Of a stretch of DNA of 64,000 bases, positions 12,440 through 23,684 are shown in pieces (positions within the stretch are counted from its first letter, which is position 1; each line of letters opens with the position of its first letter). Under the pieces are notes generated by a model that made no database searches, had not been told where the DNA came from, and saw only the letters and a list, made by a program, of their open reading frames with translations. The DNA comes from Lentinula raphanica (lineage: Eukaryota > Basidiomycota > Agaricomycetes > Agaricales > Omphalotaceae), in assembly GCA_027919835.1 (NCBI GenBank), contig JANVFP010000016.1, positions 1,116,001-1,180,000 on the forward strand. The letters are read 5' to 3'. Both the position numbers and the translations under genes were made by a program.

Positions 12440-13578
12440 ATGTCTACTCAGAAATTCTGTGCTGACGCTGTGCTTTTTGACATGGTAAGTAATCTCTCTG
12501 ATTCCTCTGTGCAAATTCAGTGACGCGTCTCTCACAGGACGGCACTTTGACCGACTCCATCGCCGCTGTTGAAGCCGCCTGGGGAAAGGTTGCAAAAGAT
12601 ATTGGCCAAGATCCTGAGCATGTCATCGCTGCCACACATGGCAAGCGTGCCATTGACAATCTCGCCCAGTTCAGACCCGACATCTTGTCTCACGAAATGG
12701 ACGATGAGGTCCAAAAGTTTGAAGAGTCCATCCTTTTCTTTGCCGACGCGTTCACCAACCATGGTCCTGGTTCACAGCGGGTTACACCTCCTTCGAATAC
12801 TCCCTCCAACTCTACGTCAGATTGCACTACACCATCTCTGTGCACGTCGTCTGGTTCCGATTCCTCGGCTTCCAGTTCGCCTAATAACTCTGATGGTGCC
12901 CAGTCGCATCAATCCGAGTCTTTCGCTAGTAGACTCGACGACGCTTTGGTCGCGACGGCCTTGTCCGAGCATAAACCTCGCGCTGTGCCTCAGGTTGAGA
13001 TAGTCGACTTCGACTCTTCAAACGAGCAAGGCTTCGAAGGTCAGCTCGACGAATTGGAAGCGTGGCAAATTGAGGCCTCCGCTATAGATCGCTCTGTTCG
13101 TATCCTTCCTGGCGTGAAGAAGATGATTGAATCTATACCTGACGGGCGATATGCCGTCGCTACCTCTGGGGCTAAGACTTATGGTTCGGAACCCATTTCT
13201 CATTCTGTACTTCCATGTACTCATCACTATCTGGTTTGAATAGCCCATGGATGTATGACCCGAGTCGGTATCACACCTCCCCCTGTAACTATCACAGCGG
13301 ACGATAAGCGCTTGAAAGCTGGAAAGCCTGCTCCAGATCCATTCATCCTCGCCGCAAATTGTCTTGGCTATGACCCGAAGAAATGCGTGGTCTTCGAAGA
13401 TTCTCCAAGTGGTATTCGGGCGGGTGTAGCAAGTGGGGCGACTGTCGTTGCTGTTTGCACTAGCCACGACCGTGCCAAGATCGAGAATTGTGGGGCCCAC
13501 TTCGTTGTTGATAACATGGAGAAGGTGAAATGTGAACCGACTGAGGACGGTAAACTCCAGTTCAGCATTCGCCCTTGA
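12440..13578 (+). CDS. HAD-family sugar/polyol phosphatase with a low-complexity cap insertion
   Basis: Haloacid dehalogenase superfamily phosphohydrolase, closest in motif order to glycerol-3-phosphatase / 2-deoxyglucose-6-phosphatase. Exons 12440-12484, 12538-13183, 13244-13578; 341 residues. Motif I DMDGTLTDS near residue 14 is split by the first intron exactly between M and D; motif II is the ATSGAKTY serine; motif III and IV are the lysine of LKAGKPAPDP and the acidic VVFEDSPSGIRAG. Between motif I and II lies a cap domain carrying roughly 90 residues of Ser/Thr/Pro/Asn-rich sequence (about residues 95-180), which ordinary members lack. All catalytic residues are present, so activity is expected; the cap insertion would sit beside the active site entrance or loop out. 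Substrate cannot be set from sequence. Confidence 0.87.
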
Positions 13579-13808
13579 TCGTCCTAGATCTTCATATCAT
13601 ATTCGTTCATACCCTACTTACTTACCTTACGAATAACGTTGTTAAATCCTTCGTGGTACATACATAGCTTGTAATTCATCAAAATTCAGCACAAGAGTAA
13701 CATTAGGGATATTTAATTATGCATATGACCATACTGTGTCCAGAAGCGGTACTACAAAATTTCCTCGTCCGACTTGCGTTGTCTATAAATGAGTATATGA
13801 GTAAGAGA

Positions 13809-16093
13809 CTATGGATGTTCCACCTCGCCATTCCCGTCCATCTTCACCGTCCCATCATCTCTTTCCACACCTCCTTCACTCAGCCCCTGCTCCTTCCCAT
13901 CTGGAATTATATCCATATCCGCATTCCCCTCAGATAGATCTCTCTCTCTCGACGACGAATCAACATCTCTCCCTTGTAGCCCTTGCAACCGATACTCGAC
14001 ATTATTCTCACCATGACTCGCACCATGACGGGCTTTGCCCAAACCTAAGCCCGAACCCGGACCTCCTCGTTTGTCCTCCAAAAGCGCCTCGTATCTTCCC
14101 AGTAACAATCGTTCTACCCAACCACCTTTTGGAAAGTTTTTCTCCCACTGGTTGTGGAGATGGATCCCGAAGGTTTGGGAGAGGGCGCGCGCGAGAGCGG
14201 GTGGGTCACCGGAGTACGCGATATCCGTGCCCGTACCCAGTCCCGAGCTTGAGCTCGCGCTTGATGGCTTTGTGATTGGGACAGCGTCGGCTGCTCGTGG
14301 GACACCAGTCGTGTGTGACGTCGTCGTCGACCACCATGTCCAAGGCATCCACCAAGTAGAAGGTTGTTCGCGCGATCTGCTGCTATCTTGATCCTCCCAC
14401 CAAGCGATACCAGCCTTTTGATCTTCTTTAAACGGATCGGGTAATCTGTTATCCAGTCGACAGGAACGGCCTTCGGTGAAACACCAAGGGAGGACCTAAC
14501 GGGAAATTAAAATGAGCGTGGAGGGATCAGCTACGCGCGTTACACACACGGTGATGAACATACCTTGAAAGGACGCACGCCGCCTTTCACGAGCCGTCTG
14601 TACAGCTTGAGATAGAGTGTGCTGCCCCAGTCGAATGAATGTGGACGCGGAGGAGAGTCGGTGGCCATGATGTGGAAGGCTTCACAGAGGTAAGGAGAGT
14701 GAGCGTGAAAGCGCATGAGGGCTCCGTTCAGAGGAGTGTATTTTTTGTCTTGGTAACAGGGGATCAGCTCGAAGCTAGGAAGGGTACAGAGAATAATAAC
14801 AAGCTCACCATAGCAATCCCACTGCGTGACAAACTCGTGTTCCAGCAGCGGCTCTAGATCTCGCGTCAACAGGAAATCCATATCCACCCAAACGCCTCCA
14901 TAGTTCCATAACAAGAGTAAACGGATGAGATCTCCGTCGAGCCATGCTTTCGAATCGGACAGCAGCAGTCGATGTGCCAGTGGAAAAAGGTTGTGTTCAG
15001 ACTCGACTTCGTTTCCTTTGGCGTGGTATTCCGGATCGAGCTCCGTACCTCGCGCCAGAACTGCAATGTCCGCAATCCGAACGTCGAAAGAGCCTCTTTC
15101 GGAGCCAACCAGGTCGGTTTGATCGCCCTCAAAGTCTCCGTATCTCTTCAAGTACTTTCGTAAGATCGGGTTCGCTCTCATATCCCCGTTACTCCATAAC
15201 ACGAGTTTCGAAGTCGCGAGGTTTTGAGTGGCGAAGAAGGATTTGAGCATGTATTCTTGCCGTGGGCCAAATGGCGCTAGGTCGGAACGCCAGTAGGTGT
15301 GGAATTGGGTGCGAGGGTGATGAGGGGAATGTGAAGGTGAGGATGAAGGGTTGGGGTTCCGTACCGTCCCGGCAAACTCGTAACAATCCAACCCGAACTT
15401 CATCTCCAGCCCAGCATGAACATCCGTCGAGCGTGCTCCATACAGCCGCTCTGTAACATTATACTTCCAACTCGGACGATTAAAGCATCCAGCCAAAGGC
15501 TTGACAGGTAAAATCTCCTCCCTTGCAAACTTGCGCGAATAGAAAGCCAATTCGATGTGAGGTTCGTATATTCGGAGCAGACAATAAAGCAAGGTGACGC
15601 AGGCGATGAGAAGAAGAGACCAGATGATCTTGGGTAGAACGGACGGGTATGGATCTTTTACTTTGCGAAGGTTGATCCGTCTAGAACTGGGATTGAGGGT
15701 AGAGTTTGTTCGGAACACGGCGCGAATGGTCTTCCCTAGGTAATACATGGGTATTCGCAGGAGCTTTGACCCCGCCCTGCGTACGAAACGAGGCAAGGGT
15801 ATAGGTATAGATGGTATAGGTATATTGTCGGTCCAATTAGAATCATTAGTCCGCACAGGCGACGAGGACGGACCGCGTCTTCTGGGATTTTGGTGTGTAG
15901 AGTATGATGAGTAGCCGTAGCCTCCGTAACCATAAGCGGTGGAGGACCTTTTTCGGTGACGGTGTTGTGTTATGGGGTTTGGAGAAGATACGGAAGCAGA
16001 GGCGGAGGTGGAAGCAAAGTTGTCGGGGTCTGTCTGGTCGCGGGAGCTGTCATTGTACATCGGTATCGTCGTTGGAAACCGGTCATAGCTCAT
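13809..16093 (-). CDS. type II membrane glycosyltransferase with DxD motif (GT32-like)
   Basis: Golgi-type sugar transferase. Exons 14809-16093, 14564-14748 and 13809-14495 (introns 60 and 68 nt) give 718 residues. Residues 1-150 are a Ser/Tyr/Arg-rich cytoplasmic tail, followed by one transmembrane anchor (IIWSLLLIACVTLLYCLL), then a lumenal domain. The nucleotide-sugar/metal site reads LLLLWNYGGVWVDMDFLLTRDL, a G-G-x-x-x-D-x-D pattern typical of the Gly_transf_sug (GT32/OCH1-like) fold. The final exon ends in a tryptophan-rich stretch and a Gly/Asp-rich tail. It is divergently arranged with the PQ-loop gene across a shared 618-bp promoter. Donor and acceptor sugars are not predictable. The 60-nt intron is a multiple of three, so retention would not break the frame. 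Confidence 0.8.
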
Positions 16094-16711
16094 GTGGAGC
16101 GCGTAGCCCTGTCTATGACTATAGTTTGAGTTCTAAGAAGGTATCAGTTATAGGAAGTATAGAAGAGAAAAAGTTCATACTTTGGGAATCTCCCTCGTCC
16201 ACAAGTTGAAGGAGAAGTTGTAGGCAGCACGATGTCAACTAATTTTTGACACTCGGCAGTTCAACGTCGTCAATAATAGACGCCTGTATTAGGCGCTCAA
16301 CGTAAACATTTAGCCCCTATTTCTGCCTCTATGCTTTCACCAGGCTGGTGAGCATTCTTGAGCCTAATAGACATTGTTCAGCTCTTTCTCCAACTGATGA
16401 AGGAAGAAACAAGTACCATACGATTAGTTTTCTGCAGCTTTGCTCGCTACAATCTAATCCTTCCTCGAAAATCCCATCTAAAACGCTGGTGATTTTATCT
16501 CTGTAGGCTAACCGCTTTTGCCGGAGAACATGCATATGAGGCGATATTGTAGCAATGCTACTGGGGCATACTGCATAATGATACAGGCCCGTCACAGAGT
16601 GGAAGATCAGAAAGGAGTGCAACCTTGAAATTTTGCAAAGTCCCGGTTTGGTTCCTCGGCAAGCCTTGCCGGCGCTAATCATTTGACGCCCGTTGTCTTC
16701 AACCTGCCATC
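16094..16711. other. bidirectional promoter region
   Basis: Separates divergently transcribed glycosyltransferase and PQ-loop genes. A 117-codon minus-strand frame (16329-16682) is present but shows no recognisable features and would collide with the PQ-loop start; treated as chance. Confidence 0.45.
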
Positions 16712-18243
16712 ATGTCCGACTCGACATGCGTTCCAGTGAGCATTGCTTCTTACTTTTCACGTTTGTTTTCTGACAGCATACATTAGCATCATGACTGGTT
16801 CACAGCTGCGCTGACATTCGGACTATGCTGTGGTCTCGTCGTTTCTTATGTCCCGCAGGTGAGCATTTTACGGGCATTTCAAAATAACACTTTTCAATTC
16901 AAAGATCTCAGCACTACCGAATCATCGCCAGTGGCTCATCAGAGGGCCTTAGTCCCATCTTTCTACTCTTGGGAGTGACTAGCGCTGCAGCAGGGATGCT
17001 CAATATGTACGCACTTTCTTGGCTACTGCCTCTGAACCTTCTCTGACGCCTCTCCAGGTTCACGATGCAGTGGGGTATCATCCGGTGTTGTCACTTTCTC
17101 GTACGTGGCTCTTGTTCTACCTCGAACGCGAGGTGAACAATCTCTTTGATGGCAGAGCTTCGGGAGCTGCATAGAAATGACGGCTGGAGTTATACAAGTT
17201 TCGTTACAATGGGCTATGTTTACGCTAATGTGAGTGTTATTGACTGGTCATCAATCTTAGTTAGACTCAAATTGGCTTCAGATTGATACTGTATATGATA
17301 TACTACCCACCGCATCTCAAGTACACCAACCTGGGATTCGAATATGATGAATCGCATCCACTGAGGTTATCAAAGGGTGCTGAGAAGACGAAAGAGTGGA
17401 AGACATCTATCGCAGTCAGTTGGCTGGCAGTAGCCCATCTGTATGTTTCACGAAGATTCCTCCTTCTCAAATACTCACATAGTCACCTACAGCCTCATAA
17501 TATCTATAACGACCGGTTTCCTACTCGCCACTTTTCCTCCATCTCCATCACCTTCACCGTCTCCATCCCCAGACCCATTACCCACACCTTCACCAGATGA
17601 CGGTACCATGTCGCACTCTGTCACCCAATGGGCTACTTTCCTCGGCGTTTCCTCCGCTCTTCTTGCCGCAATCCAATACATCCCCCAAATCATCCACACC
17701 TTCCGACACAAAGTCGTCGGCGCCCTCTCCATCCCGATGATGTGTATCCAAACCCCTGGCGCGGTCCTCATGGTGCTCTCCATCGCCCTCCGTCCGGGCA
17801 CGAACTGGACCTCGTGGGCCACGTTCGCGGTAGCAGGGATCATGCAGGGGACCCTGCTCGTTATGTGTATCTGTTGGAAGGTCCGTCAGAAGAGACTTGG
17901 GTTGGACGATTTTGGGAACAGTATCGTGGATGACCCGCTGTCCGAGTCGTATCTCTCCACAACGTCTTCCCTCGCCAACTCTGGGCAACGACATCCTGCG
18001 GCGGATGTGGACGTTCCTGGGTTAGTCGTGGAGGATGAGGATGCGGTGGCTGTCAGAGTAGCGTTGGCGAACGCGTTGGAGTCGGCTGTCGAGGCTGATG
18101 TGCGGAGTGGAGGGGTGAGGGAGGTCAGAGAGATACCCATTCATGCACATGATGACCAAGAGGATGAGAATACTCCTCTGTTGAACAACGGCAAGCAGAG
18201 TTCTGTGAATGCTCCTCGTCGTTGGTTTGGATTTTCACGTTGA
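16712..18243 (+). CDS. PQ-loop repeat membrane transporter
   Basis: Member of the PQ-loop/MtN3-like family, whose characterised fungal members export cationic amino acids from the vacuole. About seven exons starting with MSDSTCVP (16712-16735). The two signature loops are visible: VSYVPQHYRIIASGSSEGLS in the first half and IQYIPQIIHTFRHKVVGALS in the second, each at the end of a helix, and the total of about seven hydrophobic helices fits the family. Between the halves is a PSPSPSPSPDPLPTPSP run, probably a loop. The C-terminal 110 residues are acidic and disordered and contain ENTPLLNN, a dileucine-type signal often used for vacuole or lysosome sorting. Substrate is not known; vacuolar basic amino acid transport is an inference from the family. 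Confidence 0.83.
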
Positions 18244-19000
18244 TGTTTTTGGCAAATCGCGAACTTTTTTTATGATCATATCTTGTACGCAATACTCACA
18301 TCGTTGTACTAATTCCCATTTTGGAAGCTTGTCCAGACATGAAATTACAATAGAAGGTTTTCCTGACGACCACCACTCGTGCGTCAAGTCTAAACACGGT
18401 CGGATTTCCTGCAGCAAGGCCATTCCGATGAACACAGTCAGTGTGAGTGATACAAAAATTCCAAAAGATTATTGGGAGAAGTGAATTTTGAGGCTTGAGC
18501 ACTGAGCGCTGAGCTTTGGTTGAACTGCGAAGACGGATTATTGAAGAAACACGGAAGAAACATGACAGTGAGCGCGCGCGCTTGTGGTTTTGCATGCGAA
18601 GAAAATGCAGCGGTCATAGCAGTCCCGGTGTCCAAGGATTCAACTGGTTTGGAGAATCTGATAGGCAGCGGAGAAGGTTCAACGATGGACAGACAAGGAC
18701 CTCGACAGCAGTCATAAATATTACTTGAAAATGCGAAACAATAAATACTAGCTATACATATGATACAGATGAACCAGGATATATAGGTGAATAACGAATA
18801 TATAGGTGAATAACGAAGGAGAAATAGGAAAGTTGTGATTACAAACAACCCAGTACGGTATTGCAGGAAGGGATGGAACTGATACTAGATTTGAAGGAAA
18901 TCAGTATTTGATATCGAAGAGAGAGAGAACAAGCAACGGAACCTCGGTACAACCGGTGGTCAATGAAGTTTCGAAATCTTCAGTTGATCTCAACCGTACT
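18244..19000. other. convergent intergenic region
   Basis: Between the 3' ends of the PQ-loop gene and secreted-protein copy B. About 18785-18820 carries a 20-bp tandem duplication around TATAGGTGAATAACGAA. No convincing gene; the minus-strand frames are low-quality. Confidence 0.45.
18782..18818 (+). repeat. short direct repeat around TATAGGTGAATAACGA
   Basis: Two adjacent copies of TATAGGTGAATAACGA, a small duplication in the AT-rich 3' flank. No function suggested. Confidence 0.6.
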
Positions 19001-20321
19001 TCATGGCTCGTGATTCTCCCGACAAATCGAGCTGGTTTCGATCGTGGTAAGTGCGATTGGCTGAGGTTCTATCGCGCGACCCTGAAGTTCGCTATTGCGT
19101 TGCTTCTTCCGAGGTGTATGGTCTGGTAGGTTTTGTTTTCGTTTTGCCGATTCAGCTGCGTTGAAACAATGCGCAGCGTAAACGAGTCTGAGGTAATGGG
19201 CCAAATGGTGATCTCGTTCCTCTATCCACTTTGACCCCAGAGACATGTCTATGGCGTTCTGTTTCAAAAGGCCATCCACGATGCCATCTTGAAACAACCA
19301 TTCGCCAAAGTAGTCTGCCCTCCCGTACATCCCCTTACAACCCTCAAGCTCTTTCTTTTTCTTCTTAAATTCCGCCGAAATCCACTCTGATTTCATTCCT
19401 GGTTCGTCACCAAGAAACTCGGTATGCTTTGCAGCATGTTCGCTCAGAGCATGGAAATCGACTTTGACGCCTTCCTTGATGTACCCAATGGGAATGAATG
19501 TGGCATTTTTGAAAGCGATGGTTTCTTCCGCAGTACGTTTCGGGGAAATGAACCATTCGTGACCTAGCCGCATAGATGCTTTTCCATTCGGACGAGTATT
19601 TTTTGTGCGATAGAGAATTAGGGCGAGCCCTGATTGCCAAACAGTAAGTAGCTAGATAATCATACTCAGTAAAACATCACCTACCGTTTGATGGAATAGG
19701 GGTTATTTTTGAAGGCGGCCTGATAGCGACCCAATTGTTTACCATGTAAGTCGTGACAGCGTTGTAATTGTCGATCAGATACACAATAACGTCTTCCAGG
19801 AACTTCCAATTTCCATCGTCGCCCGGAACCGGAAAAGCTTGCATTTCTGTTGCATTTATTTGTGCCCTGACAAGAGCCTCTGCTGCTTGTTCTTCATTTT
19901 CGAAGTAAAAGTAACCGAGTCTTGTATCCTTCTTCTCCCATCTGAAATGGAACTGCATAGGTTTCCGGTAAATATATTTCGAAGCAGTTCCGACGCGGAG
20001 AGAAAGGTTTTCTTTGGATTGCCCATTGTAGGAGTACGTTTCTAGAGCTACCTCTACAGCCCGGTTCATCAGCACTGCTCGGAAATTGGCCTACGAGAGC
20101 TTCTTACCTAGCTGAAAATGTCCAGAATTCTTAGGAAGAACCCTTGTACCATTACCAGGCTGAGAGTTTTCAGCATCGATAGGAAGACCCGTTGTACTAC
20201 TAGGCCGGACTTGGCCCGGGGGCACTGGTCGAGCGGTCACGGTAATGCTGAGCATGCACATAGCAAGCAAAAGAATGGGGATTGCGCGAGCAGAGAACAA
20301 AGACGAGGTGGAATGTAACAT
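19001..20321 (-). CDS. orphan secreted protein, copy B of an inverted paralogue pair
   Basis: Paralogue of the gene at 10224-11590, in opposite orientation. Exons 20108-20321, 19685-20053 and 19001-19629; exons 1 and 3 have exactly the same lengths (214 and 629 nt) as in copy A, exon 2 is 45 nt shorter. 403 residues. N-terminal signal peptide (MLHSTSSLFSARAIPILLLAMCML..., then TARPVPPG). Shared blocks with copy A include VPGDDGNWKF, LIDNYNAV, ISPKRTAEETI, KNATF-PIG, DGLLKQNAIDMSLGSKWIEERD and AIEPQP near the C-terminus. The most conserved block is the last exon. No known domain; function unknown, secreted by inference. Codon-level divergence is considerable, so the duplication is not recent. 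Confidence 0.82.
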
Positions 20322-21278
20322 GATTCGAAGAGAAAAAGGCGACAGCGTGCGTTTGGACTTTGCAAAAACTGATCAAAAATATCCAACCTGGCGAAATAAT
20401 CAGTCGATAGTACCAAGCGTAATAACGAGAACATGTACCAGGGTCCAGCGGATATTTTTCTTTCAAGAATTTCTGAGTAAACTGGTTGTGAATGGTAGAG
20501 AACAGAGAAACAACCTGAAACAATTCTCTCATGCTGAGGCAGTGAGGCTAGGTGAGGCTTGCTTTGGGGTACCTGGTACCACCGGGGTACACCGTCGGCA
20601 CCACTGAGGGACTTCAATCTCTCTGATTCTCAGCAGGCTAGGGTACATAGGAGTCTGGGACTTGAATGGTCTTTGCCAAAGATGCGCTCTGCGAGCTCTT
20701 GGGAGCTCTAGGGAGCTCTTGCCTCGTATTAAGTATTGCGCGCAGCGGGGCCGACGGAGTTCAGCGCTCAGGGAACAGTTCGGATCACAGCCTTCTGGTC
20801 TCCGCCGTCCGGGTCTTCAAGTAAATTCGCACGGGTTCCAGCTGACTTAGAATCCCCATCTTCATCATTGAAGTTCCCTACACGCATCGATACCACATTC
20901 AACACACACAAGATTCGCTGGTCGAATCCATTCTGCTTGCTGGCAAGTAAGTCATAAGCCTTATGTCGGTCGCTTTGTATAATTGTCATTGATCAGCATT
21001 CTTCTACGTTCTCGCAGGCTTCAAGTTCTTCTTGATATTTCCCGAAATCGTTCGTTTTTGTCTGTTTTCGCCATTATATTTGCTCGTGGCACTAGTAGGT
21101 ACTGGCCTCTGTTGTCAGTCCCAAGGCTAACGCTAGTATCCTCAGTCAGTTCTTCCATCCTACTAACACCCGACTCATTGAAATCAAAAATCTCTCATCG
21201 ACGGTACGTTTACTTTCTCTGCTGCGTTGGAGATCAGTGACTCACTTTGGCACACATTCGTGTGCTTCAGTTGTTCCA
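20322..21278. other. divergent intergenic region with a gene-like fragment
   Basis: Between divergent secreted-protein genes. At 20681-20712 a 29-bp block resembles a block at 23123-23152 (26 of 29 bases); both translate to VFAK-ALCEL-like peptides. Possibly debris of a duplicated gene or a dispersed repeat. Otherwise promoter DNA. Confidence 0.4.
20681..20712 (+). repeat. dispersed fragment, copy 1 (VFAKDALCEL-type)
   Basis: Sequence TTTGCCAAAGATGCGCTCTG and following bases match the stretch at 23123 with three differences over 29 bp. A second shared word, CACAGCCTTCTGG, occurs about 85 bp downstream here and about 35 bp downstream in the other copy, as if one copy gained or lost sequence. 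Confidence 0.4.
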
Positions 21279-22456
21279 ATGCACCCACTGTCGCTTTCCC
21301 TCCATTCACTATCCATATACATCCTTGCCTTGCACTTGGGCTTCCTAGTCATGGCTATACCATTATCGGCTGTCGATCACCCAGAGACAGAGAGTATGGC
21401 ACACCTCGAAGGTCGGGCTGGGAACAACGGTGACCAGGAGGGCAGTAAGTGTCTATCCAAGAATCGACTAATATCACAGCTCATTGTATGTTACATTGAT
21501 CAGTCTCTAGAGAAACGAACTTGGCTAACTCCGAGTTGAAATGTAAGCAAGTTCTCTATAATATGTGATATCCATGCTGCAGCTTGATGATTGCCTCATT
21601 AAAAGACTCATTCTCAGCCACACTCAGACTTGCCATTGTCAAAGGAAACCGGTACACCAATTTCTGGACTAGACCTGTGCAAATTTGGTTTGGTACCAGG
21701 GGTGAACTGGAGGCCAGCCTTGAAGTAAAATATACTACTTCCCAAGCTCAGGCTCCGGAGTGGGTGTTCAAATGCAAGGAGTTTGAATTCAACAGCGTTC
21801 GTCCTGTATCGTTGACCTTTCTAGGAATGTTTCGCCATAATAACAGAAGCCCCATCCCCATATTACGACACTACGAGGAACTGCAGCTCAGAGCAGGTTC
21901 GTATATGGCTGTGTATGACAAACTATTTCAGGCGATCCACTCTGGAAATCTCCCCAAGGGTGTCTCATTCGAGGGTGTCACATACAAGAGTGTCACAACC
22001 GAGGGTGATCCTAAGGATCCTTGGAGTCTGTTCCGTTTAGCCAGGACTGACCCCGCTATGTTCGAGGAAAAATATCATGCGAAAGCTGAAGAGTGGTTGA
22101 CTGTGCATGAACGACTCTTGGCGGAAGAACCTGAACGACCGGCCCAAGGATCAGGTGCTACGAACCCGACGGCCGGCACACGAGGAATGCTCTCTCTAGA
22201 GGAAATTGCGGGACTCGAGCCTGGCTCTTCACTACAGAACCAACCGCCCCAAGGACCAGCTGCCACGAACCCGACAGGCGGCACACGAGGAATGCTCTCT
22301 CTAGAGGAAATCGCGGGACTCGAGCCTAGCTCTTCACTACAGAACCAACGGCCCCAAGGACCAGCTGCCACGAACCCGACAGGCGGCACACGAGGAATGC
22401 CCTCTTTGATGGAAATAGCCGGACTCAAAGAGCCTGGCTCCTCACGCCAGGAGTAG
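21279..22456 (+). CDS. orphan secreted protein with three 35-residue C-terminal repeats
   Basis: Unknown family. Exons 21279-21444, 21504-21542 (a 39-nt exon) and 21606-22456 give 351 residues in frame. The first 30 residues form a signal peptide (hydrophobic core SIYILALHLGFLVMAIP). The middle has a beta-rich look (FWTRPVQIWFGTRGELEAS, VSLTFLGMF) but no domain I can name. The C-terminus carries three tandem repeats built on ATNPT-GTRGM-SL-EIAGL. An acceptor closer to the preceding intron would give an immediate stop; the chosen acceptor at 21605 restores the frame. Transcribed divergently from copy B of the paralogue pair, within a neighbourhood of secreted orphans. Confidence 0.75.
22142..22448 (+). 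repeat. three tandem 105-bp coding repeats
   Basis: Period of 105 bp (35 codons): copies begin near 22142, 22247 and 22352, and share GGCACACGAGGAATGC and CTAGAGGAAAT blocks. Copies 1 and 2 are closest; copy 3 is more diverged (PSLMEIAGLKEPG) and marks the end of the protein. Typical of length-variable repeats in secreted fungal proteins. Confidence 0.85.
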
Positions 22457-23678
22457 GAATCGAGTTCTGGTTACGGGCGTTCACGGTAGAGACTCGATGT
22501 GACATAAGGGATGCTATCATGGCGTGGCCAAGGGCGCGATGATCAGGCATCCACCCTTCTGGGATCATTTCGACTTCCTTTCCTCCACACCATCTACCCC
22601 TGTCTGCAGACACCCAAGAAACCACTATGTTAATCTTCATCCTACTCTTTCTCCTGCTGCCTTCCTCTTACTGTCTCCCTCCTACCGGTCTTCCCCCCAC
22701 TCTTCCTTCTCCTATCTTCCTCCTGCTCGGCCCTTGCTCCTCCTTCGTCGCGCTTCTCATGTTCGAGATCATCGTCCGGCTCTGTCTCCACTCTTCCTCT
22801 TCCTCTCCCTTTTCCTTGCACGTCCGAGATCGAGGGCTTGGGCTCAGATTCATCTGTCCAAGACCACTTTCGGTGTAGGTGCCATTACTGGGAGGTTACT
22901 CGTTTCTGTGTTATTCATTTCTTTATATTCGATGAAGTGACGACGTTGGAACTCGTTAACAAGATTAGTTACTGAATCTTGAGTTAGTGGTTTCCTACGG
23001 TAGTGGTCACTGGTTTCGCTCTCGAGTCTCAATCGTGTGAAGTAAATAACTTGATGCAGTCGCTTGTCGATTTACAACCTTCAAGTTGCTCGATCTTCAT
23101 TCGACTACAGGTCCTGTATTTGCCAAAGGTGCACTCTGCGAACTCTTTTGCACTGGTTTGCCGACGGAAACACAGCCTTCTGGACCGTGGTTATGGCCTG
23201 AGATTCGATCAACCCTCATTGAGCTATATAATCTCAGTCTGTTTGTTGCTCACCTTCATCACCAACTTTAAGCCTGCCCTCGATAAGCTTCTATACTACC
23301 TTGCTCAACGCTGGTTCGGTAGGTTATTGTTTTCCTTTGTGTGTATCCCCAACTGACTAAGTTGAATCATCCTTATCTTTTCTCAGTTTTCTCTGTTGAA
23401 ATCACAATCCCCTCTGTCCTTGCGTCAAGTGAGTGATTTGTATCCAGGTATGATTCGGGCTAATCCGTTTGCTTCTACTTAGAATACTTCGACTCTGTGT
23501 CTCGAGTCCTCGTTCTTCATCTCTGTCGTCGTCGACGCGCTGTCATCATCATTCAACCCAATCCTCACTATATTCACTGCCCTAAGCACAATCGTCCTTG
23601 CTCCAAAATACCTCCCACACACATCCACACACCTCATCTCGGACTCGCTTCTTAAATCCTCCCGTCGTTGCTCGAACA
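22457..23678. other. long intergenic region, CT-rich on the plus strand
   Basis: The stretch at about 22560-22830 is strongly pyrimidine-rich on the plus strand (CTTCCTCT runs), like the CT-rich promoters of highly expressed fungal genes. Around 23120-23260 one frame reads PVFAKGALCELFCTGLPTET and stays open, the counterpart of the fragment at 20681. Upstream exons of the next gene may hide here; I could not place them. Confidence 0.4.
23123..23173 (+). repeat. dispersed fragment, copy 2 (VFAKGALCEL-type)
   Basis: Matches 20681-20712 (26 of 29 bases) and shares the downstream word CACAGCCTTCTGG. It is in an open frame of about 60 codons here, so it may be the better-preserved copy of a lost gene or an exon. 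Confidence 0.4.
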
Positions 23679-23684
23679 ATGTAA

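Noticed and set aside
16329..16682. 117-codon minus-strand gene in the bidirectional promoter
   Set aside because: No features, no splice context and it would occupy the promoter of the PQ-loop gene.
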